Source of the DNA: Hydractinia symbiolongicarpus
Lineage: Eukaryota; Cnidaria; Hydrozoa; Anthoathecata; Hydractiniidae
NCBI RefSeq assembly: GCF_029227915.1
Contig: NC_079878.1
Span: forward strand, 22,593,501-22,657,500
Length of the DNA stretch: 64,000 bases
Reading direction: 5' to 3'
A program made the position numbers and the translations under genes. The notes below the pieces were generated by a model. That model was not told where the DNA came from and ran no database searches. It worked only from the letters and a program-made list of their open reading frames with translations. This document shows, one piece after another, positions 1 through 19,193 of the stretch. Each line of letters opens with the position of its first letter. Position 1 is the first letter of the stretch.

Positions 1-329
1 TGCGTTGCTTAACGTTGCTTTTTATAAAATGAATTTTTAAAAGTTTCACATGTAAAAAAATATGTTTCGACGATAAAGAAATATTACTAAAAGTTTTAAA
101 AGTAGCATTAGTTTTTTTTTAAATATTTGATCATTGGATTTGTTGTTTTTTGTTGTTAAAAGAGCTTGTTTTTAAACAATGTTTCTTGCTATGCTTTTGT
201 TTTTAACACGAAGCAATTATTTTCGCGCAATTTGAAAGGAACTTGCTATTCTATTGTTTTTTGAATGAAAGCAATTATTTTTGCAAGTTGAGCGTACGTG
301 TACGCTTACATCTGGACTGTACTGTAGTT

Positions 330-545
330 CAACATCGTTTCAAAATCCTTTCAATAACTTCAAAGACATTTACGTCATATCACAAATAATATTTCTAATC
401 GTTTCAAAGTTTCAAAATCGTATCACAATTTCATTTTTACGTAGTTTATACAAAATCGTATCGCAAATAAAATATGAAACATTTAATTTGTTTCATGATA
501 CGATTATGAAACGATGTAAAAAAAATATTGAAATGATTTATTAAA
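330..545. repeat. Cluster of ATCGTTTC / GATACGAT motifs
   Basis: This stretch repeatedly shows ATCGTTTC, ATCGTATC and their complements (GAAACGAT, GATACGAT), with both orientations present so parts can pair with each other. The same motif density recurs in GMPPA intron 6 (8585-8790). The pattern suggests two copies of one degenerate, inverted-repeat-rich dispersed element. I cannot name the family. Confidence 0.4.
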
Positions 546-1375
546 ACTGAAACAATCTTGGAGATGATCCCTTAGTCACACAGGTCGCATAGGTTTCTTT
601 TGTAGGAATTCCATTGTTATAATACATAGCACACATATAGGTTACTTTTATAGGAATTCTTACATATTGCAGGGGTATTCTAAAGTCGCTTCCTTAGTGC
701 TAACTTCAGACTTCAGTTTTAGTTAGCTAACACTTTTCATGTGACACAATGCTCTAATTACGATGCATTAAGAACAATATGGAAGTGCACACTCGCTCAT
801 GTTAGTACAAAATTTAGCTTAACAACAGACCACACAAGTCAAAATAATCCATTATCCAAATATTCTGTTAAATTAGTATATAAATTTTTTGAAAAAACTT
901 TCAATAATGTCACAAAGTTGTGACCCTTTTTTAAAGGGATTCCAAGGTACTTTTACAAGTTGTACTCATCTGAAAGATTTGCATGAGAAATGCTGAATAA
1001 TATATTCACTTTTTGTTAAAACTTCATGTAACTCCAGATATAGCTTTTTCAATATTTATTTTTCTTGTCGCTCGACCGCCATTTTGGTTATCTTCGACCT
1101 TCTTCTTCGTTAAAAATTTTCATTCTTGCTCCAGTCTTTTTAGTGGCACGTGACCCTGTTACGTATTATTTTGGTAGCGCTTTAATTATTACTGACTGCA
1201 TAGCCAGAACATATACCTTTGTGCGGCAAAGTGAAACGAAAGCTCTCTACGAACAATTATTTTTTTAAAAAAAAAATTAAAATAATTCTGCATAAAGTTC
1301 TTTACGAAAAAAATAGAAATAATTCTGCATATGTTCTCACATAGCTGAGCAATCAAACAAAAAATAAAATATGCA

Positions 1376-1575
1376 TAGTTTTTATTTCACAGGACTTTTT
1401 ATTTGAGATGCAAGTTGTGCATGATTTTTATTTCAAAGGACTTTTTATTTGAGACGCAAGTTGTGCATGATTTTTATTTCAAAGGACTTTTATTTGAGAC
1501 ACAGGTTGTGAAAGTTACTGATTATTCAACATGTCACACATTTGTGTATGGTTTTTATTTCAAAAGGATATATTT
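1376..1575. repeat. 46-bp tandem repeat, about 3-4 copies
   Basis: The block GGACTTTTTATTTGAGA followed by (T/C)GCAAGTTGTGCATGA starts at 1392, 1438 and 1484, an exact 46-bp period. The third copy has lost one T. A more degenerate copy follows to about 1575. It lies in non-coding DNA. Confidence 0.75.
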
Positions 1576-2684
1576 TGGAAGGCAAATAAAATATCAAGGT
1601 GTGACTATAAGCCCATAAAAAGTTATGGAAAAAGTTGAAGAGGGAAGGGAGAGGGGGCTGCATCACCCCTCCCCCTCCAACATGAATAGGATTAATGGCG
1701 GTAACAATTTTTGTAATTTGATACGGCACTCAGCATTTGCAGAGGTAACTACCGACATATTTTCAAACCAAGTACCTTTGCGTTGGCAATTATTTGACGT
1801 GGTAAAATCGCACTTAAAAAGTCCCTAGGCATGGTGCGATTAGACGTGTAAAAAATAGCGGAAGATATAACAGCGGAAAAAAGTATTTGTTTTTGCGCTT
1901 CAACTACATCATTAAAAACAGTTTGTCACCAATGTAGTTTGATTAAATTTAGAAGCTGCCATGAGTATTCTAATAAAGTGTGAATATAGCTATATATTTC
2001 GACGCTAAAAATGGCGAATTATGGGGGTTTGTGGAGGTGCAGAGCAGCGTTGACGAAGACAGGATACCTGTCTCTCTTTTCTGATCTCGCGCTTCAATCT
2101 CTGTCCTGCTTTTCTAACCCTGCTTATTTCAGCGTGCTTTCGCAAAAGGGAAAAATGATGAGTTTAGTTTACTATACTACGTTGATGTTTGCACTACATA
2201 TTGAAAAAAAAATATCATAAAAACAAACTTTAATTAGACAGTAAATTCTGGCCTTTTTCTTATCGTAGGATGAATTAAAGTAGTATTCTTTGCTATTGAT
2301 TTTTTAATATTTTTTATTAAATCCATCTACTGAGTAACTTAGGCAACCTCGTCCCCAAGGATTGTTGAGAACAAGGTTGGCAATATACTCACTTGAGCAT
2401 CATACCCCGCCTAGGTCAACAGGTTATAGATCAGTAATTTTTACAACCTGTTTGTTGAAATAAATTCTTTGAATTTCCGCGCCCGAAGGCGTAGGAAATT
2501 CTTTAAAACCGTCGTTTTTTTCTTTCGGAGCATTTTTTGATAAAAAATCGACCCTGGGATTTCACGTTCCTCTGAGAGAAGGATAGTATTGGGATACCTG
2601 ACTAACTAACTAACCCTGTCCCAAATGGTCAATTGCAACGTCATAGATTTAAACTTCGTACTTTTCCCAAGCTCCCTAACTACT

Positions 2685-3035
2685 AGTAAATGACGTTTCA
2701 GGCCAAAATTGGTATTTGTTTTCGACAAAATTTGGCACAGTAAACAAATAAAGTATGCTGAACATGATGGTGAGACCAAAATTTTGATTTTTTGCCACCT
2801 AAATGCCATTTTTGGCCAAATTTGGTACAGTTAACAAATAAAGTATGCTGAAAATGATGATGATACAAAAGTTTGATTTTTTGTCAATTAAATTTCATTT
2901 CAGGCCAAAATTTGTCCAAAAATCAAAACTACTTTATTTTTGACAAAAATTGGCACAGTTAATAAAAAAACTATGCTGAAAATGACGGTCACATCAAAAT
3001 TTTGTTTTTTTGTTAACTAATTGTCGTTTAAGACC
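2685..3035. repeat. Degenerate tandem repeat, three copies
   Basis: The block TTGG(C/T)ACAGTTAACAAATAAA followed by (G/C)TATGCTGAAAATGATG occurs at 2732, 2822 and 2950. Each copy is preceded by a GGCCAAAATTTG-like segment and followed by an AAAATTTTGATTTTTTG-like segment. Spacing is about 90 and 128 bp, so copies differ by indels. Confidence 0.6.
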
Positions 3036-4542
3036 ATAAACGTTTCAATCGCAAGACTTTCAACCATGAATGATAGGCTCTTTTTTTTTGTTAGCAATTT
3101 CTTTAAAAATGTGAGTTTATTAAGACACGTTTCGTTTTGTTTGCGTTTGTTGTAAGATATAATGTCACTTGTGTGCTTTATCTTCAGAGCTTCATGCACC
3201 AAACCTCTTCGAATGTTTGGCACAATAACACAACAAATTAGCAGGTTGTCATCAAATATTTTGGTAGCGAGCGGAAATTCTTAGAGCCCCCAGGGCTTCT
3301 TGTTTAAATTTGAAATAAAAGAAATCATGCAAACACCTGCTGCTAATATATTATTTCTTTGTTTTATTGCTTAGACGGCTAGTATATTATGTTCAATTAT
3401 TTTTTAAAAAAACACAATCATTAGTACAGAGATCGATGTGGAAAGTTTGTTGAATTTTTTTAACTTGGTTGCGACAGTTATTAATTGTTTTTGGCTATGA
3501 AAGTCATTAATAAAAGCGAGTAAAAGTCATTAATTTTAAATCAAAAATATTTTTGTTGCCGTAAGCTTTTTTCTTGTTCAGACTCTAACTTATTTAGTTG
3601 CTCTACGGACCCGCCTGGCCCTAACTTTCACGATAAAAAAAAATATTAAAATATCAACAAACAAACATTTTCTTATCCAATCTCGTGAAAAAACGATTAT
3701 GAATGTTGTAACGCTGCTTGCTAATATCTTAAATTTCTTAGTCGATATCATTTAGGAAATATATTCAATATCAATAAATCTTTTTCAATGATATTAGAAA
3801 TATAAGTAAAACAACGTAAAATAAGCATGTCATAACACCTTCCTCCGTTATGAAATAAATGAATAATTTTAATGTCGCGAAAGACTTTAAATATTGTCAA
3901 CTACATAAACTATAGTCCGTTAAAATTTTTGCACCTAATTGTTAATTTTCTTTCATTAAATCGTACATTCGCTAATTTAACATTTGCTAATACAAGCAAA
4001 ACATACATAAAAAAATATGCATGTTGTAACACCCTCCTCCATTGTTGTTTTTTAAATTTTTTTGTTGACCATTTATATATTCTCGATAAAATTATTTTTA
4101 TTTCCCCGACCGACAGACTGTAAACTATTATCTACTTTGCGCATAGAACAAGTAATTAAGTTGAAGTCACTTTATTTCTAAAATCCAATTTTCTAATAAA
4201 AATACAAGATGCAAAAGAATTTTTAAATGTAAAAAAAACAAAAACAAAGACACAAGATTAGCTATACAAACCTATTGATTAATATTTTAATGTTATTCAC
4301 AATCCATCGCGACAATCACAATTAATAGTGACGAACGCGATAGCATCGTTATTTTTTTATACATTGCGACTATCATGAAGCTCTTTGTTAACATTTTTTC
4401 TATCGCGATGGTCAGTAGGATCGTGGATCGTTCGTGTCGCGCATGATACACGCTTACGATGTTAGGTGTCCCGATTCCAGTACTGTACCTTTGACAAACC
4501 GTTACGTTAATATTGTATATTTAAAGGATTTTTTAATGATGG

Positions 4543-4612
4543 CATCAACCCGTTCATTTCGAATCGGATTCAGGGACCCAGGTTTATGCAACTTACCCAA
4601 ATTGGTCTCAGG
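4543..4612 (+). repeat. Dispersed repeat, plus-strand copy
   Basis: The segment containing CATCAACCCGTTCATTTCG and GACCCAGGTTT, followed by ACTTACCCAAA, reappears in reverse complement at 9845-9912 inside GMPPA. The two share about three quarters of their bases by eye. The family is not recognised. Confidence 0.5.
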
Positions 4613-5453
4613 TGATCCCTAGTTACCCACGCGGTGAAAAATGACTGATGTCATCAACCCCGTTTCCAAGTTATTTTGCCTCAAAGTTTTACGTGCTCTG
4701 TAATGACTTCACTAATCTTGATATATATACTTTTCTTTGTCGTCAATATTATTTTATCAATATTTTGGTAAATTACAGAAGAAATTTATAGGTAATGTTT
4801 TATAGACTTTATCAAAGAAAATTATGAAAACTAAAATTCACTTTGCAAAAGTCACATAAAGACACACGGAAGCTCTGTATTATTTTAAAAAAAATTCCCC
4901 CACCATGCCAATTAAGGGGAGAGTAATAGCTCCTGCTCATGCACAAACTCACCCAATTCTGAGAAATGAGAAACTAGCTGAACCATTAATTGCTTCCCCA
5001 ATTCCACAAAAAGTTTTCCTGTCTGAGGAATATTAATTCATCCCACAAGGATACATAAAAAATATGATAAAATAGATGAAAATTATTTTATAATTAAATA
5101 CGGATTTATAAAAAGTTATTTATATATTCAGTGAAGTATTCACCCAGTCCAAATTATTGTAACTTCGGGAGAGCAATTTATTGCTTGGGTGTTATTTTCT
5201 TATTGGTAGACTTACCTCACAATAATAACATTTATACTCAACTTGAGCTATTTTCTTTGTTGCCCTTGTGAAAGTCATTGAAAAAACACTTTTTTAACTG
5301 CTAAGATAAGAACCTTGCGAGTTGTGTGTCCTGGACATTGTTTTATTTTTCTCTTACTGCATCTACCCCTTAAAATTATCTATTAGCCTTCGTGTAGAAC
5401 TTCCCACTTTTTTGTATCAATTTTTTTGTTATATAATATATAGAGTAAAAAAC

Positions 5454-12266
<6,813 letters not shown>

Positions 12267-12267
<1 letters not shown>

Positions 12268-12272
12268 ATAAA
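12267..12272 (+). promoter_or_regulatory. Candidate poly(A) signal of GMPPA
   Basis: AATAAA overlaps the last base of the GMPPA stop codon, implying a very short 3' UTR if used. Another AATAAA lies near 12947. I cannot tell which is used. Confidence 0.35.
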
Positions 12273-12500
12273 ATATGTCCTTGCTGATAAGCGTTTCAGC
12301 TACTTGTTAATTGGTGGAAGAATGTTTTAGTTATGGATAAATATATTAATTCAGATCGTTCAATTTTGGTGTTGCGGTGGTGATGGAATAATGGTTATTT
12401 TCCTTGAATTTGTCACTAAATTGAGTCTTCTATGTACATTTTAATCTTTTTTTTTTCTTTCTCACCAACCACTACAATAGAAAAAACAAGTTAGGACGTA

Positions 12501-12723
12501 CAGTCGGCGCTTGATATCTCGAACTCTCACGGAACCGACGCAAATGTTCGAGATTTCGAAAGTTTGAGATAAAAGGATAGTCGAGACTTCACGCGTGAAA
12601 GGCCTTAAAAGTTCGAGATGGCGAAGTACATGTACTTGTTTACGAAAGTTTATCTTCTAGATTAGTTTGTTTAGCCGAAAACAAGTTCGAGATTACAAGA
12701 TAATGGATATCTAGCGTCGACTA
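12501..12723. mobile_element. Tc1/mariner- or pogo-like MITE (about 223 bp)
   Basis: The left end reads CAGTCGGCGCTTGATATC. The reverse complement of the right end reads TAGTCGACGCTAGATATC, an imperfect inverted repeat of about 18 bp. Each end is flanked by TA, the target duplication typical of Tc1/mariner and pogo elements. TTCGAGAT recurs inside. There is no coding capacity. Confidence 0.6.
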
Positions 12724-13280
12724 TAGTTACATTTCCTAATTGAGGAAAACGTCCGAAAGAATTACGCCTTCCTTGTAAAAATGTACTGTACATGCTGTTC
12801 ATACGATGTTAGTTATTCTGATTGGTCGGACTGGTTCGCTCTCGGAAAACCGTACATTTTGCCATGAATAAGCAGTACTTTTATATTGGTGTACGTATTG
12901 TCGTTTAAATGATTATATTGTAATATTTATTTATATATTTTGGTAAAATAAAAAAATTATAAAAATATCCTCATAGTAAATCATATCTCGCCAATATTCG
13001 ATCTATCATTTTTTGGGTCGTTTTGTAACATCACCGGAGTTATTTTCTTGTGTTATTTCCCTATGTGTATGTGCGCATGCATTTTTCTTTATAAGCATAA
13101 CGCTTCTAAGCAAACCAGACTCAGATAGGGAAATTTTTTTAAGCTTATGCTACGCCATGGTAAATCCTTCTAATGTGTTTTTCTTGTGTTATAGGTATTG
13201 CAATTAAACTCAGACTTTTCTGATTCCTTATACACAATAAGATTTTAATTAACACCACTACTGTCTCAACTAGGTCTAAG

Positions 13281-13314
13281 CCTGATTGCGTTTTTCGTAT
13301 AAACATATCCCAGC
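13281..13314 (+). repeat. 34-bp motif shared with position 22319
   Basis: CCTGATTGCGTTTTTCG followed by TATAAACATATCCCAGC recurs at 22319-22352 with three differences. This is probably a conserved end of a dispersed repeat. Confidence 0.5.
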
Positions 13315-13730
13315 AAAAAAACTTTCTCGATGCAAAATCAAACAATTTCGTCACGCCGGAACTATATGGAGACCAACCTAGTGGACTGTTTGAAATAAAG
13401 GCTGCGGTGCGAGACAACCGCAGCGCCGATGAGAGACAAAAAAAACCCTGGGGATGAGGTTAAAAGTGTACCTTAACTATATTTATAATAACTTAAGTTT
13501 TGGAAAGGAGAGTGACCGTTCTCAGCCTTTCTTTTCCTATCATAAATGGAACACGGAAACAAGGCAGGATAAGATGTACGAGATTATCTGTCTTCACGAG
13601 GAAAGGTACGGAAGTTCACTCTGAGAAAGTACGACGGTAAGGAGAAAAAAAAAAGAAAGTAGAGTCGAGGAAATAAAAAATTGAAAGTAAGGGCTAAAAA
13701 ATTAATTTTCAAAGAAAGAGATCCGGTAAG

Positions 13731-14003
13731 GGGGATTTTCACGAAGCGAATTGAACGGCGAATTCGCTTTTTAATTTTCACGACAAAATAAATTAGACGC
13801 TAAATTCATTGTTTACATTGGTTAACCGCGTTCTGATTGGTCTAAAACTAGCAGCGAAACCTTTAGCAGCGAAAAAGTAGGAACTGTTTCTACTTTTCAG
13901 CGAAGCGAACATTTCGATGCAAAATCATAACAAACAAAACTGTGCATGCCCAGATACAATTCGTCGTCGAATTCGCCGCTCAATTCGCTTCGTGAAAATC
14001 TCC
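13731..14003. mobile_element. MITE with about 33-bp terminal inverted repeats
   Basis: The left end reads GATTTTCACGAAGCGAATTG then (A)ACGGCGAATTCG. The reverse complement of the right end is the same with a single difference, so the element (about 270 bp) has near-perfect long inverted termini. Inner GCAGCGAAA and AGCGAAGCGAA motifs are also repeated. There is no coding frame. The superfamily is not determined. Confidence 0.8.
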
Positions 14004-15352
14004 ATTTACTCAATAACGGTGTAAACGCCTCTACAGAACTTTGTCTGTCTTAGATTTTTTATGAATTTAGATTAACGCTTCTGTAGTATCACTTTTAAGC
14101 ACTTTAACTTGTATATAAACTCATTTGTTTTTTCAGACTATATATTTTACTTGTCTTGCTTAATGATTTCGAAATAAATCTATAGCAACCTTGCACCAAG
14201 GGTCTTGTGGCCCCTGAGCCGTTATACGGACGGCAAGAGCAAAGAATCTGCCGCTGCTCCGAGTACCGTTTTGCGTTACAGACAGAGAACGGGAAGGCAA
14301 AATGCTTTAAAATCAATGTGTTATTCTTCTTTGCTTACTTCTTCTTTGCACGTAGTCCCGATAACTGTCGTCTTGTAGCTTTTGAAGAAAAAACACCAAA
14401 TAAATTTAAAACTGGAGAAATAGATCTCAACAATGGAATATAATAAAACATCTCATGATCTCAAAGAACTCTGTGGAGGAGAATGGATAAAAACAAAAAG
14501 TACTGATCGAAATAGGATTTATGACCACACTCTTTTCACTTTTGCCGGTGCCTATATTTCGTGCATCGCCCATAATCAACATTAAGGCTACCATTTTGGA
14601 ATGATTAGTAATTCTTTCCGGTAAACGGTGACGAGAGAATATTTGCTTGACCTAATTAAAATCTTTTGGAGAATTTTATTGTTGTTGTTACCTTTTAAAA
14701 CTTTTGTTTTGGCGATTAAAGTTGTGATCAGCTGATATGGTTACTTCAGCTGCATAACCAATTAATATTCTCCTTTTGGTTTGAGTTTAGTATTCGTTAT
14801 GAAATAAAATATCGCTGTTGATTAAGTTTGGTTTGCTTTGATGGATTTTCAGCACCTGATTTTTAAATTGATTGGTAACCTTTTGATAATTATATTTTAC
14901 CTTATTTATTTGTTTATCTGTTTGTTTGTTTGTTTGTTTTCTGTTTGTTTGCTTGTTTTTCTTCGGCTTATGAAAATATGCGAGAATCAACCACATCTGA
15001 TTTCCAATGCCGAAGTCTAATTGGTATTATACTTCAGTCTACACGATAACGCATTGCAGAGGAATGTAACAAAATTTAACTCAGAGAAAGAAGTAACAGT
15101 CTGTATTCATAAACATAAAGAGAATTGGTTTTGCGCATTTTGTTCTACATCCACGCGGAATGCTTGCTTCCTCGCAAGCATAGAGTTCATCGCTGGTTCT
15201 TACTTCGTGGTAGAGCGTTTGGAAAGCCCGTGGAAATGTGTACCAATAAGTTAAGTTACCTAGGGTGTGACATGGTAACCTAGCAACAGGATTACACGAA
15301 AAACAAAAATGATCACTATCTGTAATGATTACATTCCATTTATAATAACATT

Positions 15353-15442
15353 CAACCTCATACCCAGGGCTCTTTTTTTTACTTTTTGATAACGGGATGT
15401 CTCAGGAATAAAAAATGAGTAAGAGCCATGGAGACGAGGTTG
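15353..15442. mobile_element. Short MITE (about 90 bp)
   Basis: The left end CAACCTCATACCCAGGGCTC pairs with the reverse complement of the right end CAACCTCGTCTCCATGGCTC (17 of 20 match). The CAACCTCGTYCCCAGGG-like terminus is of a type I associate with abundant invertebrate MITEs. Related ends occur near 2343, 13445 and 16053. Confidence 0.55.
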
Positions 15443-16052
15443 AGCAACGCTCTTTTATTTTATGCAGATAAATTTTCCTAAAAAACCTAATGCACATACT
15501 TTACCAAGTCAACAACAAATTGAGGTTCAGTGATTTTTTTTACCCATCAACCAGTTTAGTGATTTTTTTGCTATTTATTTTCTTATTTCTTTTAATAACT
15601 GAACTTTAATAACTGAGTGTATGTTGAAAATAAAATACTAACGTTACGTATTTTCAGTTTTACTTTTTTTAGTTTGAATTATTAAATAAAAAGTGAATTT
15701 GTAATAATCCTTTTTTATATATTTTTATAAAATTTTGCATTTTACATTGTACATTTTTTAACTCACTAAGTATTTACAAAAATTAGCCAACAAAGACGGT
15801 GTCATCTTTACAATAAAATTAAGTCGACAAAAAGTGACTAAATTTTTTGTGCAAGTGACTTGTTACATGTCAATCTTTCTTATCCTGTGAGGTTGGCTAA
15901 CGTTTTTGAGTACTAGAAGCATTAGAATATATAGAGCATCAATTTTGATGGGTTTAAACCAAACAGTTGACTCCTGAAAACAAAAATCGTTTCATTTGAA
16001 TTCTTATTAATCTCTTATACATATTTCGAACACAATTTATTTCTCCCTTTCT

Positions 16053-16155
16053 TACAACCCCTTCCCCAAGGTCTTATCGCCCTGAGCTGTTAATATATTT
16101 TGCCTCTTTCAGCTTATTCAACAAGGCAAAATAAATGCTCTGAAAACGAGGTTGA
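16053..16155. mobile_element. Probable second copy of the CAACCTCGT-type MITE
   Basis: The left end resembles CAACC-CTTCCCCAAGG. The right end reads GCTCTGAAAACGAGGTTG, the reverse complement of the same terminal motif. It is more diverged than the 15353 copy. Confidence 0.35.
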
Positions 16156-17399
16156 CTTTCTAATATACTTTTAGCATTCTCCTTTAAAACAATCTTCTTT
16201 ACCCAAGCTAAAAATCACTGTATTAGGAACCTCTATTGACAAACCATATCCGGATGTTTTTCTCAGCATCACGTCGAAATCAAAAACACAACAAAGATTG
16301 TAATAAAGAAAAAACAACAATATTAAGCAAAAAACCCAGGGTTCCAAACACGTTTTTAAGTGCTCTTTAATTTATAGCTAGTTCTTTATACTTATTTTTA
16401 AGGAACACACGTATTGTTAATAAACAACCAATGTATAGTATACAAAATAAGTCAAAAACTTTAATGTAAGTCACTTTATTATTTGTGATTTTATAGCGGT
16501 GGATAGTGGATTTTTTGCGAAGAAAAAAAGGTTTTTACAAATAGAAGTCAACGAACTTTTTGTGAAAGAAGCGCTTTATAAAAATAATTATTAGCTAATT
16601 TTATGGGAAAACATAGCACAAGTTTTATTACACGGTATGAAACGTCCTTGTACTTATTTTAACCTCCTCCGTCGTAGTGCTTCTTCTAATTTTTTTTAAA
16701 GCTACAAAAAGTCTTGCTAAATAGATTTTTTGCGTCTTCTCTACATTTTTATTGCAGTAAAAATCTCCTCTTTATGTGTATCGTAACATCCTGTTCTGTT
16801 GTGCTTATTTTAATTAAAAAAGTCGTAATCCATCAGAGATTTTTTTCCTTAGCTGGTTTGTCCGAATTTTCATGACATGTTGACGACTAAACTCAGTATG
16901 TATGGCCATCTTCTGTTAGCCACATTGAAGGAGCTTTTGAATCCAGTTTGAGGCAAATTTTTTTAAGTAGCTCAAGTGCTAGATGGAAAGGTTTCATTGC
17001 ACAAATAACATTACAAAAAAAAGCAAAAGTGAAAGATAATACACGACGTTGAAAATGTTTACTGAAACAACATGGTTAAATTAACACTAATTTAAACTGT
17101 CTTGTAAAACTGTTTATACGAAAATATCCAAGATTTTTGACTCACTTTAACATTTTATCATTTTTATACTTGCGTGATGGTTCATTGGGTTCGGCTTCCA
17201 GTTCGAAAGCATTTATTGAAATGCAAAGTGAGACTTGACTTAGGATCGTATGAAAGGTTTCAGGCAAAGAAAACTCACTAAAGGGTTTTATGTAAACACT
17301 ATGGTTTTTATAAAAAAACTTGAGATGAAAGTTTAAGTCATGGTTATACTATGTATTCAGCTTGCTACTGTGGTTTTTTAAAACATAAACATTTTTATT

Positions 17400-17650
17400 A
17401 TAACTAAAATAACATAAAATACAGCCCTCTCAGTGCTGTTGTCATGATGGTAGACAGTTGATGACAAGATGAACTCCGGAGCAGAAGACTTACAGCTCAA
17501 TACCGTTTGTGTCACTAGGGTGATTAAGTAACCTCGAATTAAATTTGGTGACGGAAAAAACATCTGTAATTTTTGTACTGTAAAATGAAGAAACAAACAA
17601 AATGTCAAAGAAATATGCTACCAGGATGCGTCTTGAAATATAGTGGACTG
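17400..17650 (+). repeat. Diverged direct repeat, first copy
   Basis: Blocks such as GAAGACTTACAG, GTGTCACTAGG, GAATTAAATTT, GGAAAAAAC and ACCAGGATGCGTCTTGAAATA recur in the same order at 18550-18790. The two copies flank the gag-like relic at 18120-18470, so they could be degenerate LTR remnants. That reading is speculative. Confidence 0.45.
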
Positions 17651-18119
17651 GGTACGAAGTTTACTTAACCACGTGACGTCGCATATTAAATTTTTAAAAA
17701 CATGTAAATAATTTGAAGTTGTAAAATAACTCAAACAAATACAGTCCTCCTGATTCTGGACCAGACTTCTAGTCCATCGATCCGGCTTTAATTTTATATC
17801 GGATAGAAAAATAAAATAATGGATGCGTTAAGAAGGAATAAAATTATAATAATGTTAGAAATTATTGTGGAAAGTTTAACATTTCTTGAACAGGATAGTT
17901 TAGTAGGCGACGCTTTGAGAGATCCTTTCTTATTATCAGGCAAATTAAAATAATGTTGAGCATCTATTTGTATAATTGCAGAGGATCGAAATCGTATAAA
18001 TTAACCAATCAGAAACAAGCTGTTAATACAGTTGAATACGGTAATTAACATTTTTTCGGATCTAGATGGAAGACAAACCAAAAAATATCTGAAAAAAATA
18101 GAGATGTTTTGAAAAACGT

Positions 18120-18470
18120 TATAAGCAGATAAGTAGATCACAGTGAGCAGAAGTGTTACTGCCAAAAAAGGAAAGAGCAACGGAAGAAAAGGAATGTTTG
18201 GATTTTTGCAGAGAAATTATAAAAAAAATTTGCTGCTTTAAAAGCGTTTAAAAGAAGAAATTATTGACATCGAAGATGTCGAAGAAAATATTGCACATAT
18301 TTTAGAAGAAGGAACAAATTTTTGAAGCAAGCTGTAAAGCGAAGGTTAACTTGATTACTAATAAATGTAGCGAAGGAATTTATGAGAATAAAGTTAAAGA
18401 CAGAAAGGAAACGAAAACCAGTTTTGTGAAACTTCCAAAGTTGGAAATAGCGAAATCGTTTTCAGAAAGT
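18120..18470 (+). pseudogene. Possible BEL/Pao gag relic
   Basis: One frame reads LKEEIIDIEDVEENIAHILEE, an acidic helix like those preceding the DUF1759 region of BEL/Pao gag proteins. After a stop and frame change comes FVKLPKLEIAK, resembling the LPKLELPKF motif at the start of DUF1759. Stops and shifts make it non-functional. The assignment is by motif memory only and needs a profile search. Confidence 0.35.
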
Positions 18471-18549
18471 TGCAGCCCGTTATTGTCATGTTTGTTTTGT
18501 TTGTTTGTTTGTTTCAAATAATTTAAATTGCATTTCCGCAGAAGGACAT

Positions 18550-18790
18550 AAATTTCTGAACAGAAGATTTACAGAACAGCTCAAGATCGCTTTTTATCAT
18601 GTTTCTGCCACTGTTGTGTCACTAGGTGATCAGCTGACCGAGAATTAAATTTAGATGCGGAAAAAACAAATCCGATATTGATATTTGTATTTCTTGCGTC
18701 CAATCAAACTACTGCAGGTTAAAAAAAACCGCCTGACAAATTAATATGGTACCAGGATGTGTCTTGAAATACAAAGTGACTCGTGTTATA
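18550..18790 (+). repeat. Diverged direct repeat, second copy
   Basis: The same ordered blocks as 17400-17650 are seen (AGAAGATTTACAG, GTGTCACTAGGTGAT, GAGAATTAAATTT, ACCAGGATGTGTCTTGAAATA), with indels between them. Confidence 0.45.
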
Positions 18791-19193
18791 CTTTAAAAAA
18801 TTACAATTAAGTTGATTTGTTTGTTTCTTAAATATATTTCCACCAACCTACATTGTGGGTAGGTAGGTGAGTGCTTTTTTATTGATCGACTTATAATTCT
18901 AGTTATCACGCGAAAAACCAGTAGTAAAACTTAAAATTATAAAGTAGCTAAATTTTTAACAAAGGCCCAAAGCATTACAATACCTCTGATAGAAGAATTA
19001 TGAAACACCGACAATACAAAATAAGGGATTTTCTGATCATGATGTTATATATCTTATTTGTTTTTATGTTTTACATGTTGACAGCAAGCGTGACCAGGAT
19101 GTTCATTTGTTTTTTTATTTCACACTGTGTTTTAATCTATATGCTCTCCTCCTTATTATTTTACTTTTAATTTTAAATTCTTATGTAGATAAA

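Larger units (their letters stand above)
1..5453. other. Intergenic region upstream of GMPPA
   Basis: I find no exon chain or recognisable protein here. The open frames are short and lack splice context or family resemblance. The stretch is AT-rich and includes the repeats listed separately (330-545, 1376-1575, 2685-3035, 4543-4612). The GMPPA promoter must lie near its right end, but I cannot point to a convincing TATA or initiator. Confidence 0.5.
12268..19193. other. Intergenic region between GMPPA and the first GCPII-like gene
   Basis: I find no protein gene in these 6.9 kb. The stretch is populated by MITE-like elements (12501-12723, 13731-14003, 15353-15442, about 16053-16155), a probable gag relic (18120-18470) and a pair of diverged direct repeats (17400-17650 and 18550-18790). 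I see no structure in 14010-15340 apart from a short perfect hairpin (ATGCTTGC / GCAAGCAT, near 15160), and nothing in 16160-17390. Confidence 0.5.

Noticed and set aside
14207-14443. 78-residue frame in a slightly GC-richer patch
   Set aside because: No recognised domain, no splice partner and a low-complexity Phe-rich middle make it unlikely to be a gene.
19107-19193. Upstream in-frame start extending peptidase copy A with a second hydrophobic stretch
   Set aside because: It would give two membrane segments, unlike the family. The segment looks like a polypyrimidine tract ending in TATGTAG before the ATG at 19194, so it is probably intron or 5' UTR.
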